A stretch of 64,000 nt of DNA from Hybos culiciformis (Eukaryota; Arthropoda; Insecta; Diptera; Hybotidae). Below are positions 33,493 to 46,077 of the stretch, one piece after another (position 1 is the first letter of the stretch; every line of letters begins with the position of its first letter). The stretch spans positions 69,565,430 through 69,629,429 of the forward strand of contig OZ023273.1 of the NCBI GenBank assembly GCA_964007475.1. The letters are read 5' to 3'. The notes below the pieces were generated by a model. The model was not told the DNA's origin. It ran no database searches and saw nothing but the letters and a program-made list of their open reading frames with translations. A program made the translations under genes and the position numbers.

Positions 33493-33756
33493 GAAGTTTA
33501 TACTTCTTTAGCCGCGTTGTGAGTTTTTGGTAGAGGGTAAAAATCTTGTTTCATTCGAGTATCGTATCTAAATGGCATGAGATTTTTTCTTAGAAAAATA
33601 AGAATAATATACTCAAAATAAGACTCGAATTTGAAAAATGTAAACGAAAAAATGAGTGCCATTAATAAAAACAAAATAATTGGCGCGAAAAATTTAAATT
33701 CAAATTATTTTTGAAAATCTCGTTTACAAATTATTTAAAACTAAAATTTTTTTTCA

Positions 33757-34377
33757 AATAGGTAGCTTCGGTCAAATAAAGATTACCTGCCGAAAAATTT
33801 TTGGGCAAGAAGCTACGATTAGGTCGTGCCGGCGCAAAATACACAAATTTATTTTTTTTTTTTTTTTCAAAAAAGGTAGCTCCTGTAAAATAAAGATTAC
33901 CAGCCGAAAAATTTTTGGATAGGGAGCTACGGTTATGTCGTGGAGGTGCAAAATACACAAAAAAATTTTTTTTTTTCAAAATAGGTAGCTCCGTTAAAAT
34001 AAAGATTACCACCCGAAAAATTTTTGAGTAGGGAGCTACGGTTAGGTCGTGCCGTCGCAAAATACACAAAAAAAATTTTTTTTTTTCAAAATAGGTAGCT
34101 CCGGTGAAATTAATATTACCCGAAAAAAAAATTTTGGGTGGGGAGCTACGGTTAGGTCGTGCCGGAGCAAAATATACGATTTTTTTTTGTTTTTTAAATA
34201 GGTAGCTCCGGTGAAATTAATATTACTTGAAAAAAAAGTTTTTGGGTGGGGAGCTACGGTTAGGTCGTGCCGAAGCGAAATATACGAAATTTTTTTTTAG
34301 GTCGTGCCGGCGCAAAATGTACAAAATTTTTTTTTTCCGAAATAGGTAGCTTCGGTGAAATAAAGATTACCTGAAAA
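33757..34377. repeat. Minisatellite: five ~110-bp units plus a partial
   Basis: Units start with GGTAGCT at 33761, 33875, 33983, 34093, 34201 and 34344. Each reads roughly AATAGGTAGCTCCGGTGAAA, ATAAAGATTACC, GAAAAATTTTTGGGTAGG, GAGCTACGGTTAGGTCGTGC, CGGCGCAAAATACACAAA and a T-run. GTAGCTCC and GGAGCTAC within each unit are inverted and can pair. The fifth interval is longer because GGTCGTGCCG is duplicated. A single diverged unit occurs at about 49050 and again at about 50670. The long minus-strand frames across the array merely reflect the periodicity. Confidence 0.9.
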
Positions 34378-34384
34378 AAAAACA

Positions 34385-34586
34385 TAGAACTGCCTACAGA
34401 AGTTTATACTTAAAAAATTTAAACTATGAAATAACAGTGGCTAAAAATGATGGGCTGCTCAGTACAAAATGTAAATTAAAATATTTTTATTTTAATTTAC
34501 ATTTTGTACTGAGCAGCCCATCATTTGTAGCCACTGTTATTTCATAGTTTAAATCTATTAAGTATAAACTTCTGTCGGCAGTTCTA
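34385..34586. repeat. Long palindrome (about 100-bp arms)
   Basis: The arms TAGAACTGCCTACAGAAGTT ... CAGTGGCTAAAAATGATGGGCTGCTCAGTA and their complement meet at about 34485 with almost no spacer. A relative with longer, more diverged arms lies at 50975-51214. It looks like a hairpin MITE or the end of the composite family. Confidence 0.9.
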
Positions 34587-34620
34587 CGACTCCTTCGTGT
34601 GTTTTTTATTAATTGATTTT

Positions 34621-37600
34621 AGTTTAATACTTTTAGATTAAATTTATTAAAAAAAATTATAAAAAAATTTGTGGAAATGTTTCAGTCATGAATACAAATT
34701 TTTATGTAAGATTGTAAAGAAATTCGTCTAAAAAAAGGCTAAAATATCTTGTATAGCCAAAAAGTTTGTACTTCTAGCAATTCGATCGCTTACATTCAAG
34801 TGAACAGTTACGGCACAAGTTGACTATAAATGGCAGCCCATATGATATTATATATATATTAATATATAGTTGAATAGAAAGCTATAAATTTTCGACAAAT
34901 CCTTGATCCTTCAATCTAAATTGGTTCATTATAATTTTTTTATTCTTGAATTTAAATTAAATCTAAAAATCTAATAACCGAATTAATTTTTTTTTAAATA
35001 GTATAGGGTTAATCTTATATTTATAATTTATGTAATTTTCTCATGATTTCAATTAAATTTATGATTTTGAATATTATAATTGATAAAATAACAATATAAG
35101 AAAAATTATATTTTATAAAGATTTCTGTTGTTTTTTTTTTAAGGAAAATTTTTTTAATTGCTGGTGTGTTTGGTAGCAATAAAATGTTCAAAAACGCCCT
35201 TATCTAAAGAAAAATTTAGTTGAAAATTTCGGAAGCAATAAAGATATAAATCAATATTTCATATTAATTTTAACCAAAAATTTTATTTATTTTTTATTAT
35301 ATTATTATATTTTGTATACTTTTTCAAGGACTTATGAAATTTTTTCAGCTTGACTAAGTTGACATTTACATTCCATTCTTATAAATAATTGGGGGTTAGC
35401 TCCTGGTTAATAATGAAAATTTTGGTTTTAGAATTTTTTCTTGATTCGGGAATAGCGTGTTATCAATATAAAGTTATAAAAAACATAATTCAATTTAAAT
35501 GAAAGGTAATTTCTAATATTTTGAAATCACCGTTATAAATATAGTATCTGACATTTAGCTGAACTAGATGAGGAGTTATGTTTAATACGAAACGGAGCAC
35601 ATAAAGTACAAAAGTTGTAACACCATATGACAGTTCAACAAGCCGAGTGATATTAATACGTCATCGCGTCTCATAATTTTGAAATAAAATTGTGGAAAAT
35701 TCTGTAATGACTATGTTTTACTTAAAAAGCCGCAGTTATGCCTACCAAGTGAGCATAAGTTCTTTTTTTAAATTATTTTATAACCTAAATTAATATAATT
35801 CAACCCTTGAAAATGAAAAATAGTGCGTACTTTTCTAAAAAGTTCATATAAAAATTTATAGTTTCCTATGCCATAATTCAGATTCATTAAGGAATTTGAG
35901 ATAAAGTTAAAAAAAAAAAAAATATGGTATATTTAAACCATAAAAAATATACATTATATACATATTAATGTTAATTTAATAATAGAATTTAATATTTTTA
36001 TTTTATTTTTTTATATATAATAATAATAATAATAATTTATTATTCTGCACGCACTAATTAAAAATGATATATTAAAAGTTTTCGCGCCAAAAAATTTAGA
36101 ATTTCATAAAAAATCATTTTCTAACCACTATAATATATAAATGAATTAAGAAATTTTCTTTTATGCTAATTTCTCAAAAATCTACAATTTTTATTTTATG
36201 AATTTAGTTTTAATAAAGAAATATTATACATATAACATAAATACATAAAAACTGATTTCTGACACGCAATTGAACGCATGTAAACAATATAATATATGGA
36301 AATATAAGTAAGGACCTTGTTAGTTCCTATTCCTATCTTATTTATAACTGAGATAACTTTTAAATAATTAAAACTTAAAATTATAAATCATGGACTTATT
36401 TATATTTCTACAATAATTAACATCTGTCAAACAAAAATGTCTAGAATTTTGGATAATTTTTCGTTCCTAGAATCGTAATTTTATAATTTTTGAATAAATT
36501 CAAATTCGTAGAAAAAAAGGATTTTATGAATTTTATTAAATAAACTGTTGTTTTTAATCAAATATCCAGCTGAAAATAAGCGGTGGTAGTCAGAATCCAA
36601 GAGTAAATTAACTTAAATTTGAAAAAACACTATAACAGACGGCTTGGGGAAATTAAAAAAAAAATTTATGTTCCATTTTAATTTCAAACCCTACTATATC
36701 CCTATTTACTTAAATCTATTTAAAAAAAAATGTTTGTGCATTTTAAAGTCTAAAAGAATAAGGTACCTATAAAGAAATCCTTTAAGTCTTTTAAAATTTT
36801 TATAAACCCAACCTAACAAATTGTAATAAATTATTATCCTACAAGATAAAAATAAAAAAAATTTATATATTCAAATTTAATAAAAAACACAAAATTACAA
36901 AGAAACCTATCCTAATTTTATGATAATTTTTTATTTTTTTTTGCATTTTAATTGAGGTATATATAAATGCAGCTTATCCAACTAAATTTAATTAATATAT
37001 TACATCATTTAAAATTTTATGAGTTTTTGTCACATTATTAAAATTACTTTGATTTAATTTAATTAAATTTTATCATAAAATGCAATCTTTTTGCATGAAT
37101 AATAAAATTAGCCAAAACTTAAAAAAAAAAAAAATGTAATGAGCATTTCAGATTAAAAAAAAATTTTACTGTATATTATACAACTACTTTTATAAAAAAA
37201 ATTACAATATTTTTAAGGACATGCCTTTTTAATTAAATTTTTTAATGTAGTCACTATAATTAAAAAGCACACGATCCTTAAAAGATTTTTAACAACTTTA
37301 CGCTACGATAAAAATTTTAGAAAATAATACACTTTTATTTAAAACAATGAATTTCCACCAAACCATAGGTGTCTCAGTTGGAAGGTATTATCTAAAAATT
37401 ATAACAGAGATTTATTCAAATAGAGAAACCTACACGGTTAAAAATTTTATTTTAATTTTTTTTTCGTTTTTCAAAGCCTATATGACTGTATATTCATAAA
37501 CAAATTAAAAAAACAGCGTCTTCTCTTCAAGACTTTTCCACAACTGGATTTTGAAATTTAATAGTTTTATAAAAACTACACGATTACCATTTTAAGTACA

Positions 37601-37665
37601 AATATATACTTATAGCTTCCTACACTTCAGGTTCCCAACAATGAATTTCATGGTTGGAAAATAGG
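34621..37665. other. Intergenic A/T-rich spacer
   Basis: No gene or bounded repeat seen. It includes an ATA microsatellite near 36018-36040 and several A/T runs. Confidence 0.5.
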
Positions 37666-38811
37666 TAGGCGAACATAGGCGCCCGGAGGGGGGGGCAAGG
37701 GGGGGCCTTGGCCTCCCCCTGGCTTTGATGAAGAAAATAAAACTTAATCAGCGATGAGACCTAAACACTAAACTCGTACAAATTAGAAACCCGATTTTAA
37801 TTTAAATAATATTAGAATGTTTGTCATTTTTCAAACGAAAAAAAAAACTTATTATCTCGCACAATAACTTTTTTATAAGAACGCTTGCCCTTAAATTTCA
37901 CTTTTTTAATGCGCTAAGAAATTTTAGATTTTAATTTTTTCAGATTTTTATGTCATGCAGTATTTAAATTGTTTTAATAAATTATTCAATTTTTTTTTCA
38001 TATTTTTCGATTTTTGCGTCACGGGTAAAAATACAAAAATATTTATAAATTTTGGAATTTCTAAATGCACGGAATTCCAGATATTCCTTTTTCATATTTC
38101 GCTTAGTCAAGAGCAACACATTTATGAAAAAAGAATTCCTTTTCTGGTTACTTTTATGATAGAGACATTGTCGAAGTAGTTCACGCGAGTTTACGAATCT
38201 ACGCCACGCGACGTAAAAAAGAAAATCATCGTTCAGTTACAATAAAAAAATAACTGTTCAGTTACAAAAAAATAAAGCAATTGCATTTCTTAATATTTAT
38301 GGTGTAGAAATATCTATGGTGTATAAATATAAAAGATTATTTTTTTAACTTTTACGCCGGAGAAGTTCAATTTACGTGTTTGAGTATAATACGCCTCATA
38401 AAGTTTCATATAATGTGTCTTTTTTATGTCGCATACGTGCATGAACTACGTCTAAAATATCTTCGTTGGTTTTGTTTTTCTTCTAATTGGCGAGTTACTG
38501 AAAGTTTTGGAACGATTCGGAAGACGGAAGGTATCTGGTTTTTTTTTCTTTGTATATGTATTACATATTATTTATTTTTTATTTGTTTTTTATTATCTAA
38601 TCCAGCAAGTGAATTCGTTTATTAAAAATGTTAATTTATGTTTGTTATTTTTTACTTTTAAAAAGAAAAGATTCATATAAGATACATGTAACTTAATTCT
38701 CAACACATTTTTTTTATTTTCATCGTTGAAGAAAAACATATTTATAAGCTTTTTAAAAAAATTTTCTTGCCCCCCCCTAGAAAAAATCCTGCGGGCGCCT
38801 ATGTAGGCGAA
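37666..38811. mobile_element. hAT-family non-autonomous element, TSD TAGGCGAA
   Basis: The element at 37674-38803 begins CATAGGCGCCCG and ends CGGGCGCCTATG, flanked by a perfect 8-bp duplication TAGGCGAA (37666-37673, 38804-38811). Both subterminal regions hold G- or C-runs (GGAGGGGGGGGCAAG at the left, CTTGCCCCCCCCTAG at the right). The 1130-bp body has two short frames (37955-38179, 38380-38625) without transposase features. The pattern is diagnostic of hAT. Confidence 0.92.
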
Positions 38812-38898
38812 TAATGTGACACATTATAAAAGATGGTTTGGTTTGACGTTTAAAAAAAAAAAAAAAAGTTTTTTTTATTTCAAAATTTATTTTACATA

Positions 38899-39316
38899 GT
38901 GTACAGCAGGCTCAGACCCCGTTATTTTTAGTGCGGCTGCGGCCCATTCGCTAAATTTTTAATTTTTTTCAACTGCGGCTTAAAAAAATTTAAAATCGTG
39001 GCTGCGGCTGGGTGGAAATGGCTTAAAAAAGCTGGAACAAAAAAATTTTGGGAACCAAAAAGAATTCTCATTCGATATAAAAAATGGAAATCGAAAAATG
39101 ATCAGTACTTATATAATATAGATGTGTTTTTTCAGTAATTAATCCTACTAGTATCTGCAAGCCAATTTCGTGGCTGGTTCATTGATTTTTGAAATTCGTC
39201 TTGCGGCTATTCATGAATAATCATCATAAATTCGTCTCTGCGGCTTTGTCGAAAATTCACAGCTGCCTGACCTAGCCAGCTATAAATCAATAAAAACATC
39301 TGAGCCTGATGTACAG
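38899..39316. mobile_element. Short hAT-family element, TSD (G/A)TGTACAG
   Basis: The element at 38907-39308 (402 bp) begins CAGGCTCAGA and ends ATCTGAGCCTG. The flanks GTGTACAG and ATGTACAG match in seven of eight bases, as expected for an aged 8-bp duplication. It carries several GCGGCTGCGGC-like motifs and no coding sequence. It lies only about 100 bp from the preceding hAT element, which has a different end sequence. Confidence 0.82.
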
Positions 39317-40319
39317 AGTTTACTTTAATGAGATATGAAAAACTAACTTTTCTTACAGCACTAACATTATGTTTTTGAATATAATAATTTCAATATAATG
39401 ATATGCATTAGGAAGGAAAATAAGAAAAACCTAATTTGATATATAAATAATAATTCCATAAAAATTAACTGTTTTTATTAATTTTCTTCTTTGGAATCTC
39501 CATCATAAATTATAATTAAACTTTTTTAAATACACTTTTAAATAAACTTTTTAAAAATAATTTTTAAATTTTTTATTGAAATATTTTGGTTTTTAATTTT
39601 TTTTTGACACCGACAATTTATTATTATTTTTTTTATATTGAAGCATTTTAAAGCATGACTTTTCTGTAAATTTTCTGCAAATTGACCAACTTTCAAACCA
39701 TGAAAAAAATATAAAAAAATGTATATGCCAAACCAAGTATCAAACACAGAACGAACCTATTTGTTTTTCCAAAACATGAAATTCATGGCTGAGAGCCTGA
39801 AGTTTGTCGAAGCAATAAGACTTATTACTGAGGTTTATATATCAGTTGCATTTATTGATTTCATGAAAAATCATTTAAATTGTTAGCCGTTATATTTTAC
39901 CTATGTCCGTTTCTTTGGAATGTCGTTATAGGCTTTTAAGCTGCAAATCTTTGTATGATATTCTTTCTTAAGCACGACAAGACTCTGTCAAAGCAATCGA
40001 TTTATAAAAAAAAGATTAACTTTTTAATATGAAGTCTAATGAAATTTAAAATAATATGAAAAAAAAAACTTTTCTTTTAAATTTCTGTGTTCAAAATAAA
40101 ACTATTAGAAAGATTACTGGCACGTGCCAAATTTTATTGAACAATTAAATTTATTGAAATCTATTTACTTTTATTATGAAAATAAAATTTTATCAATTTT
40201 TTATTTAACCTTTTTTCCTTAAATGTAGTTACTAGTTGTAATTATTTTCCTTCATTACCAATTTTCCTATAAAATATTTACTTAAATTTTTTTGTGAACG
40301 GAGATCTAATAAACGTTTT
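39317..40319. other. Intergenic A/T-rich spacer
   Basis: Nothing supportable seen. Confidence 0.4.
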
Positions 40320-40660
40320 TTTTTTTCAATATTACTATTTGAATAAAATATACAAAAGAATTTGAGTGATCCTGGACTACAAAAAATTTTTTTGGGAAAA
40401 TCAGCTGTAAAGTCCAGCTAGTTTTAACTAATATTTTCTGACAGTATATGCTCAAAATCTTGTACTTATTATTAAATACATAGCAAATGAATTGTAGCAA
40501 AATTTCCTTTTCGAAATTTATAATTTATAAAAATGAAACTACTAGCTACTTTTGCTTGCTATGGCAAATAGCAAATTTTGTAAATGTCACCCACTAGTTC
40601 GATTTGAAATATATATACATATAGCAAAAAATATAAGGAATATCTGTGTGTATGTAAAGA
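40320..40660. repeat. Dispersed repeat, copy B
   Basis: It matches the reverse complement of 8152-8585 in several collinear blocks, including TTCTGACAGTATATGCTCAA, TTATTATTAA with AGCAAATGAATTG, and CACTAGTT. The identity is moderate, so both are old copies of an unclassified family. Confidence 0.5.
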
Positions 40661-42430
40661 ATAGAGCTCTTCAAAAAGCAAAACAAGACATTTGAAACAT
40701 TTTTCTTAAATTTTGATTAATAAATTTAAATTATTATAAAATAAAATTTTTGTAGGACCCTTAATTGAGAGCATTTAATGACAAAGCCTCCATAAAAGTT
40801 TTGTTATATAATATTATTCACAAATATTGTCTGAAAAAAAACATAAATTTATAACGTACGTTAAGAACAACTTATATTATCTACATCTCCATAAAAATAA
40901 TCACATTTAGAATCGATAAAAATAATATAACTAAGCCAATATAAAACTATTAAGCATTGATAAAGCCTCAGTTACACCACAAAAATTACCAATAGTAAAA
41001 CTTAGACTCAAAGTTAATTAGAAAATCGTGAAAATTAAATTGTTCAAAAACCCGAAAACGAGATAACAAATGCTGTCGCCGTAGATTAGGTATTGTTTTG
41101 TAAAGTTTCATAAATTCCATCATACTAAGTATAAGATCTTATGTTTGATTTCCCGATATATCTATTTATTTTATTTTTCCGTATTTTTAGGTTCTAAAAA
41201 TATACAATACAAAAAAAATCATCATTAAAATTAAGTTTGCAAATTGTTTATTTGAATTGACCTAAAATATCCCACAGGACAGTAAATATTATTACAACTG
41301 ACCAATGGTTCTTCCAAACACAAAGTGTGCCCAGTTATTTTATCATATACAGGAAAATAAAAAGAGTTAATGGACTAGAACGGATTCTCTCTTCATTAAC
41401 AAACTAAGAAAAAAGATGTTTTTTTCAATTAGGGTTGTTGAAAGAAATTTTATTTTAATTCAAAACACATGATGATAACTTCTGCAATGCAATGTTTAGT
41501 AATTAAGTAAAGTCGAATCCTAAAAATTAAATATATGGTTTGATAATAGTACATCAAATGATGGTATATAATATATATTACCTGTATTATGTTATCTGAA
41601 TATCTATGGCATGTAATCTGCATTATTTTAATGTCAAAACTTCATTGATTATTATCATTTTTTCAATTTTTCCAAATTGAAATACATACGTTCATTTAAA
41701 AATAATTTTAAAATATAATTCGAAAACACAATAAATTTAACTACTTATACATAAAAAACTTAAATCTTTAATATTTGATCCTTTACGCATTATTAATCAG
41801 CAATTTTTGATTTAAGGGAGAATTTTTTTGGTTTTCTTATTTTAAAAATACAATAAGTATAATGTTGGTTTTTTTTATGTCTTGTTAACCAAGAACATAT
41901 GTTTACTTATTTTGACTAGTATTATATATATTATATACAAAAAAAAGGTGATTTAAACGCATCCCCTTTTATTTATTATAGTTAAATTACCACGTGCCGA
42001 TAATTTCATATGGTACAAACATAAACATAAATTTGAATTCACGGCCGATCAAAAATAATTCACAGAACAATTTTTAATGATTTTTTAATATAGATAAAAT
42101 TAATAAATTTTCTATATACCTAAAAGATGATTTGGCAACTTTCTATATTAGAATAAAGCATGTGTTTGACTCTTCAATTTACTCTCATAATTTTTATTTT
42201 TATTTGAAATAATGTTCAAAAGAATATATACAGAACAATAATTCAATTATTCACAGGTAATTTAAAATGACGAATTAAATTTACATGGTTAATTTAACTA
42301 AATTGAATTTCAATCCAATATCTTAATAAACTCATATGGACTGGAAAACTCTATCATATTATTAATATTATTTTGATTAAGAAATTTTTTTAATGTAGAT
42401 ATTATGTATTAATATTTCCAAAGAGCCTAG
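40661..42430. other. Intergenic A/T-rich spacer
   Basis: No gene supported. A stop-bounded + frame at about 41262-41407 was considered and set aside. Confidence 0.4.
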
Positions 42431-42471
42431 CCATCAAAATGTAACTACGAAACCTTTTGCACTGTATTTAG

Positions 42472-42592
42472 ATCAATTGTTCTCAAAACTTCTGAAACAA
42501 GTCAAGACGATATTTCAGATCTTAGAAAATTGAATGAACGTCTATGTACTGATAATAGTGAAAGACAGACTGTGTCAATCAATGTATATAAA
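42472..42592 (+). CDS. Orphan exon-like segment, plus strand
   Basis: A 121-base segment follows an acceptor-like CACTGTATTTAG and ends before a donor-like GTGAGG. In the open frame (phase 2 in, phase 0 out) it encodes 40 codons: SIVLKTSETSQDDISDLRKL then NERLCTDNSERQTVSINVYK. The composition is unlike that of translated A/T spacer: charged, balanced and free of Lys/Asn/Ile/Phe runs. The frame is open between stops from about 42431 to 42630 but has no ATG. I do not recognise a family. It could be an exon of a neighbouring gene, a far ss 3' exon, or a transposon relic. Confidence 0.3.
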
Positions 42593-45500
42593 GTGAGGTA
42601 TTGTTTATCATGTAAAAAGTTCAATAGTTGACGTATAATGTGGATCAGTTATGACTCAAGACTTGGTCCGAATCTAAATTCATATTTTTTTACGTACTGA
42701 AATTTGTTAGAAATTTCATAAAAAAAATTAATGGGAAAATGTCTGAATTTTTATTTTTTACGATTTACTACCAGCTTATAATTAGATTTCAATTCAAAAT
42801 TTTTGGAATTATTAAAATCTGTAATTTTCCAATTATATCATTCAGAATCGATAAACTAAAAATTTAAAAATAAAAATATAAATAATATATGTTCATATAA
42901 TTGCGACTGATAGACTATTTTCGTTTAAGAAAAATTTATGTGGTATTGGAATTGCATAAACTAAGGACTGGAACTTGATATGCTCTTTAAAAAATAATAA
43001 GTTATTCGGTTTTGTACAATTTTAGGCTATTTGAACTAATTATTTTTTATATTATTTTATTAATGACTTTCACACGATTTTTTTGACATTGCATTTGAAA
43101 AATTTTACAAATAGGTCTAACTACCTACAGCTATTGCAGCTTCGAAACTATTATAGAAACTATTATAGGATGAAAAAAAATATTTAGTTACAAAAAGTTT
43201 TACATACAAAATTTAGTGAATTTTTTTACTATTAACATTAAACGGAATGATAAATAATATCAATTATGAATTAAAAAAAAAGGATTCTATTTAAACATTA
43301 AATAATTTGAATTAAGTCAACAAATAACGTAAGATTTGCCAAAAAAATTTAGTAATTCAATTTGTTTTGTTTCCACGGAAGATAGATGCCACAGAAAAAT
43401 CGCAAGATTTCAAAAGCAGTTTTAAAACCACTCCTGATTTATTGGCAGTTTGCTGGGTAGGGTTATAATGTTTTGGTCTACGTACATTCTACTGTTATTC
43501 ACTTATTGGGTTTGATTAACCATTTTATAAGTTTAATAAATTGTTATTGTTATGTTGAATATTTATGTCTTTTTATGTTTTTTTTTTAGCTCTTTTTTCA
43601 GATGAAGGAAATGGAAAAAAAATTTCTTTAAATAAAATTTAATGATGGATATATGAAAATATATGTAATTAAATTATTATAAATTTAATGTATAAAAAAG
43701 AAATTCAAACGGTTTCATCCACTGTTAATTTGATTAAAAGATAATTTTAAATATCTAAACACAGTTATTTAACAAATAATATCAAAAATATATAGCATAA
43801 AAATAATTTGAAAGATCAAAGAATGTGCTAATAATTGGAAATTAAACATTTTTGCGTGCATCAAGAATTTGACCTTGAATATTGAAATGCTATAAAGAAT
43901 TTATTTTTATAATATTAGAATCTGATACTCCTTTCTTTTTTTTTTTTTTTGCAAAACGATTGAATTTATATAAAAATTAAATACTCAATTTAATTTTAAA
44001 TTCATACCAAAAAGGTAAATTATTAATTTTTAACTTTATTGAAGTCAATAAATTTATTCTCATTTCATTTAGGCATTTAAATGAAGTGTTCAGAATAGTG
44101 GCACGCAGCTTTAAAATAAACAAACTTGATAAAATTAAATTTTTATTTTATTTATCACCGATCACTGTGATAAAGTTAAAACGTTTATTTGATTTTTCTA
44201 ATAAGGAAAAATGTAAGTTTTTGTCTCCTAACGGCAACCGGTGACTATAAAAGCTCTACGAGAAAAAAAAAATAACTAAAAAGAAAAAGTTTGTTTAATT
44301 TAAATATTGAGATGAAATTTAAGATAAATTATCTCTAACGAGAGTTAATTAATTTTTTTTTCTGTTATGGTGCAATGATATTAAAAAAATTTCATGATCG
44401 CATGCAGCGACAAAAACCAACATTAGAATTTAATATCATGACCTGACCATGAACTTTCCAAATGTTTTTTTTTTTCATTATTATTGTATGTTTGATTAAG
44501 CTAATTTTAAATTTGTTTCGAAAATTATCCTTTCTTTCAACATGTATATATGTATGTAAATTCTAAAATTCCATGATTCAAAATAATTATGTATTAAGTG
44601 GTATATATATATATTTTTTTTTTGTTAATAAATTCGATAAACGCAATCCTAAAATCAAATTTTCAATTTCATTGGTGACGTCACGCACGCTATAATATGT
44701 TTTCCTAGACAGACAAAAAAAAATTGTTGTGAATTAAAAAATATGTTTGTTATGTACACAAACACAACTTATACATATATTCTTTGGATATATGAAAATT
44801 TTTCAAAAAGAAAAAGATATAGATACTTCTATGGTGTATATATATTACATTACAAACATATAACAAAAAATATTGTTGTATAACTTAAAATCAAAATTTT
44901 CAATAAAATTATGTTTTCAAGTGAAGTTAAATAGATATACAATGAATAATTGTACATACGTATAGTATATGTACAATATTAAAGTATATATCACTTTAAA
45001 AATTGAAATTATAAGTGCTAGTATAGTTACTATAGTAGTGAATAACGTGTAAAATGATAAATTATTGAAAAATGGCATGATTGTGAATATTAAATAAAAA
45101 AAAAAATTAAAATAAAAAATAAAATAAAAGATTGCGTTTTTTGTAGAGTTTCTCTTAATTATTCTCCACGCAACAATTCATTTAACATTCACCTAAATAT
45201 GTATCTAATGTATGTCAAAATAAAATGTTTATGTATAATATAAATATATGCATGGATAAAAAATATGAGTCATAGAACTATAATTTTAATTACAATTAAA
45301 TGTTATCCTAATCAGATATTTTTCCTCCTATTCCATTTTCAAGGTATGTAACACTTTAAAAAAGAAAAAAGGACTTGACTTGATAATTTCAACGTAAAAG
45401 CTTCTTGTGATATTATAAAGCCAATAATTTATTTTTTATTTTTCTATTTTTCAGATAAATTCTATAAATATTTATGATTATATTTATAGCTATATTGAAA

Positions 45501-45810
45501 GTTTTTTAAATGGAAAATTATTTGATACTATCCAAATCTAATAATTATTTCCTTAGAGAATCAATAAACCATAAGACTATAATAGAACTACTAATAGAAT
45601 AGTTAGTACATATCAAAAACCCGATTTTTTAATAAGGTTTATAATTTGCTAATAACACACTGCATTACAAATTAAACAAGTAAATTTGTGAAAAAATTTA
45701 ATGACATAAAAAAAGAATTGTATTTACTATGAATTTAAAAAAATTACGTTATTCAAATGCATAATAGTTAAATTTTAATTAAAATACATTTATTTAAAGT
45801 ACAAAGTATG
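42593..45810. other. Intergenic A/T-rich spacer
   Basis: No gene or bounded repeat supported. Isolated GCGTG cores occur near 43853, 44690 and 45168 and are not interpreted. Confidence 0.4.
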
Positions 45811-46077
45811 TATATCGTCTGCTGAGAAATGAAACAATGTATAATGAAAACTATAGTTTCGTGTAATTTGAGTTTAAAGATTTGAAAATTTAAAAAAACG
45901 TATGCAAAAATATCAAGTAACGTAAAATTTTCATCTAAAAAACACATTTTAATCAACATTAAGAATATCACAAAATAGTTATACTTATAAAATCGAGTAC
46001 GAGGAATCGAATGGTGCTATTATCTAATAAAGACGTATAAATATCATACGTTGTTTCATTTCTCAGCAGACGATATA
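45811..46077. mobile_element. MITE with at least 25-bp perfect TIRs, TA target site
   Basis: TATCGTCTGCTGAGAAATGA, then AACAA, at 45813 is repeated as the exact complement ending at 46075, extending to about 30 bp with one mismatch. TA flanks both ends. The 263-bp element has no coding capacity. The TA duplication suggests a Tc1/mariner-type MITE. Confidence 0.85.

Larger units (their letters stand above)
33493..34620. mobile_element. Composite repeat family, copy 1
   Basis: It begins with the palindrome GAAGTTTATACTTC and GGTAGAGGGTAAAAAT, as does the copy at 47489. It contains the tandem array at 33757-34377 and ends with the long palindrome at 34385-34586, whose right flank (TTTAATACTTTTA) is shared with 51214-51275. 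The same parts in the same order at 47.5-51.2 kb suggest one mobile or dispersed family. No coding sequence was found and the class is unknown. Confidence 0.5.

Noticed and set aside
33731..34069. 112-codon minus-strand frame
   Set aside because: It reads through the ~110-bp minisatellite and repeats its own peptide; no coding signal.
41262..41407. Stop-bounded + frame of about 48 codons with WFFQTQSVPSYF
   Set aside because: No ATG, no clear splice sites and no recognisable family; length is within chance.
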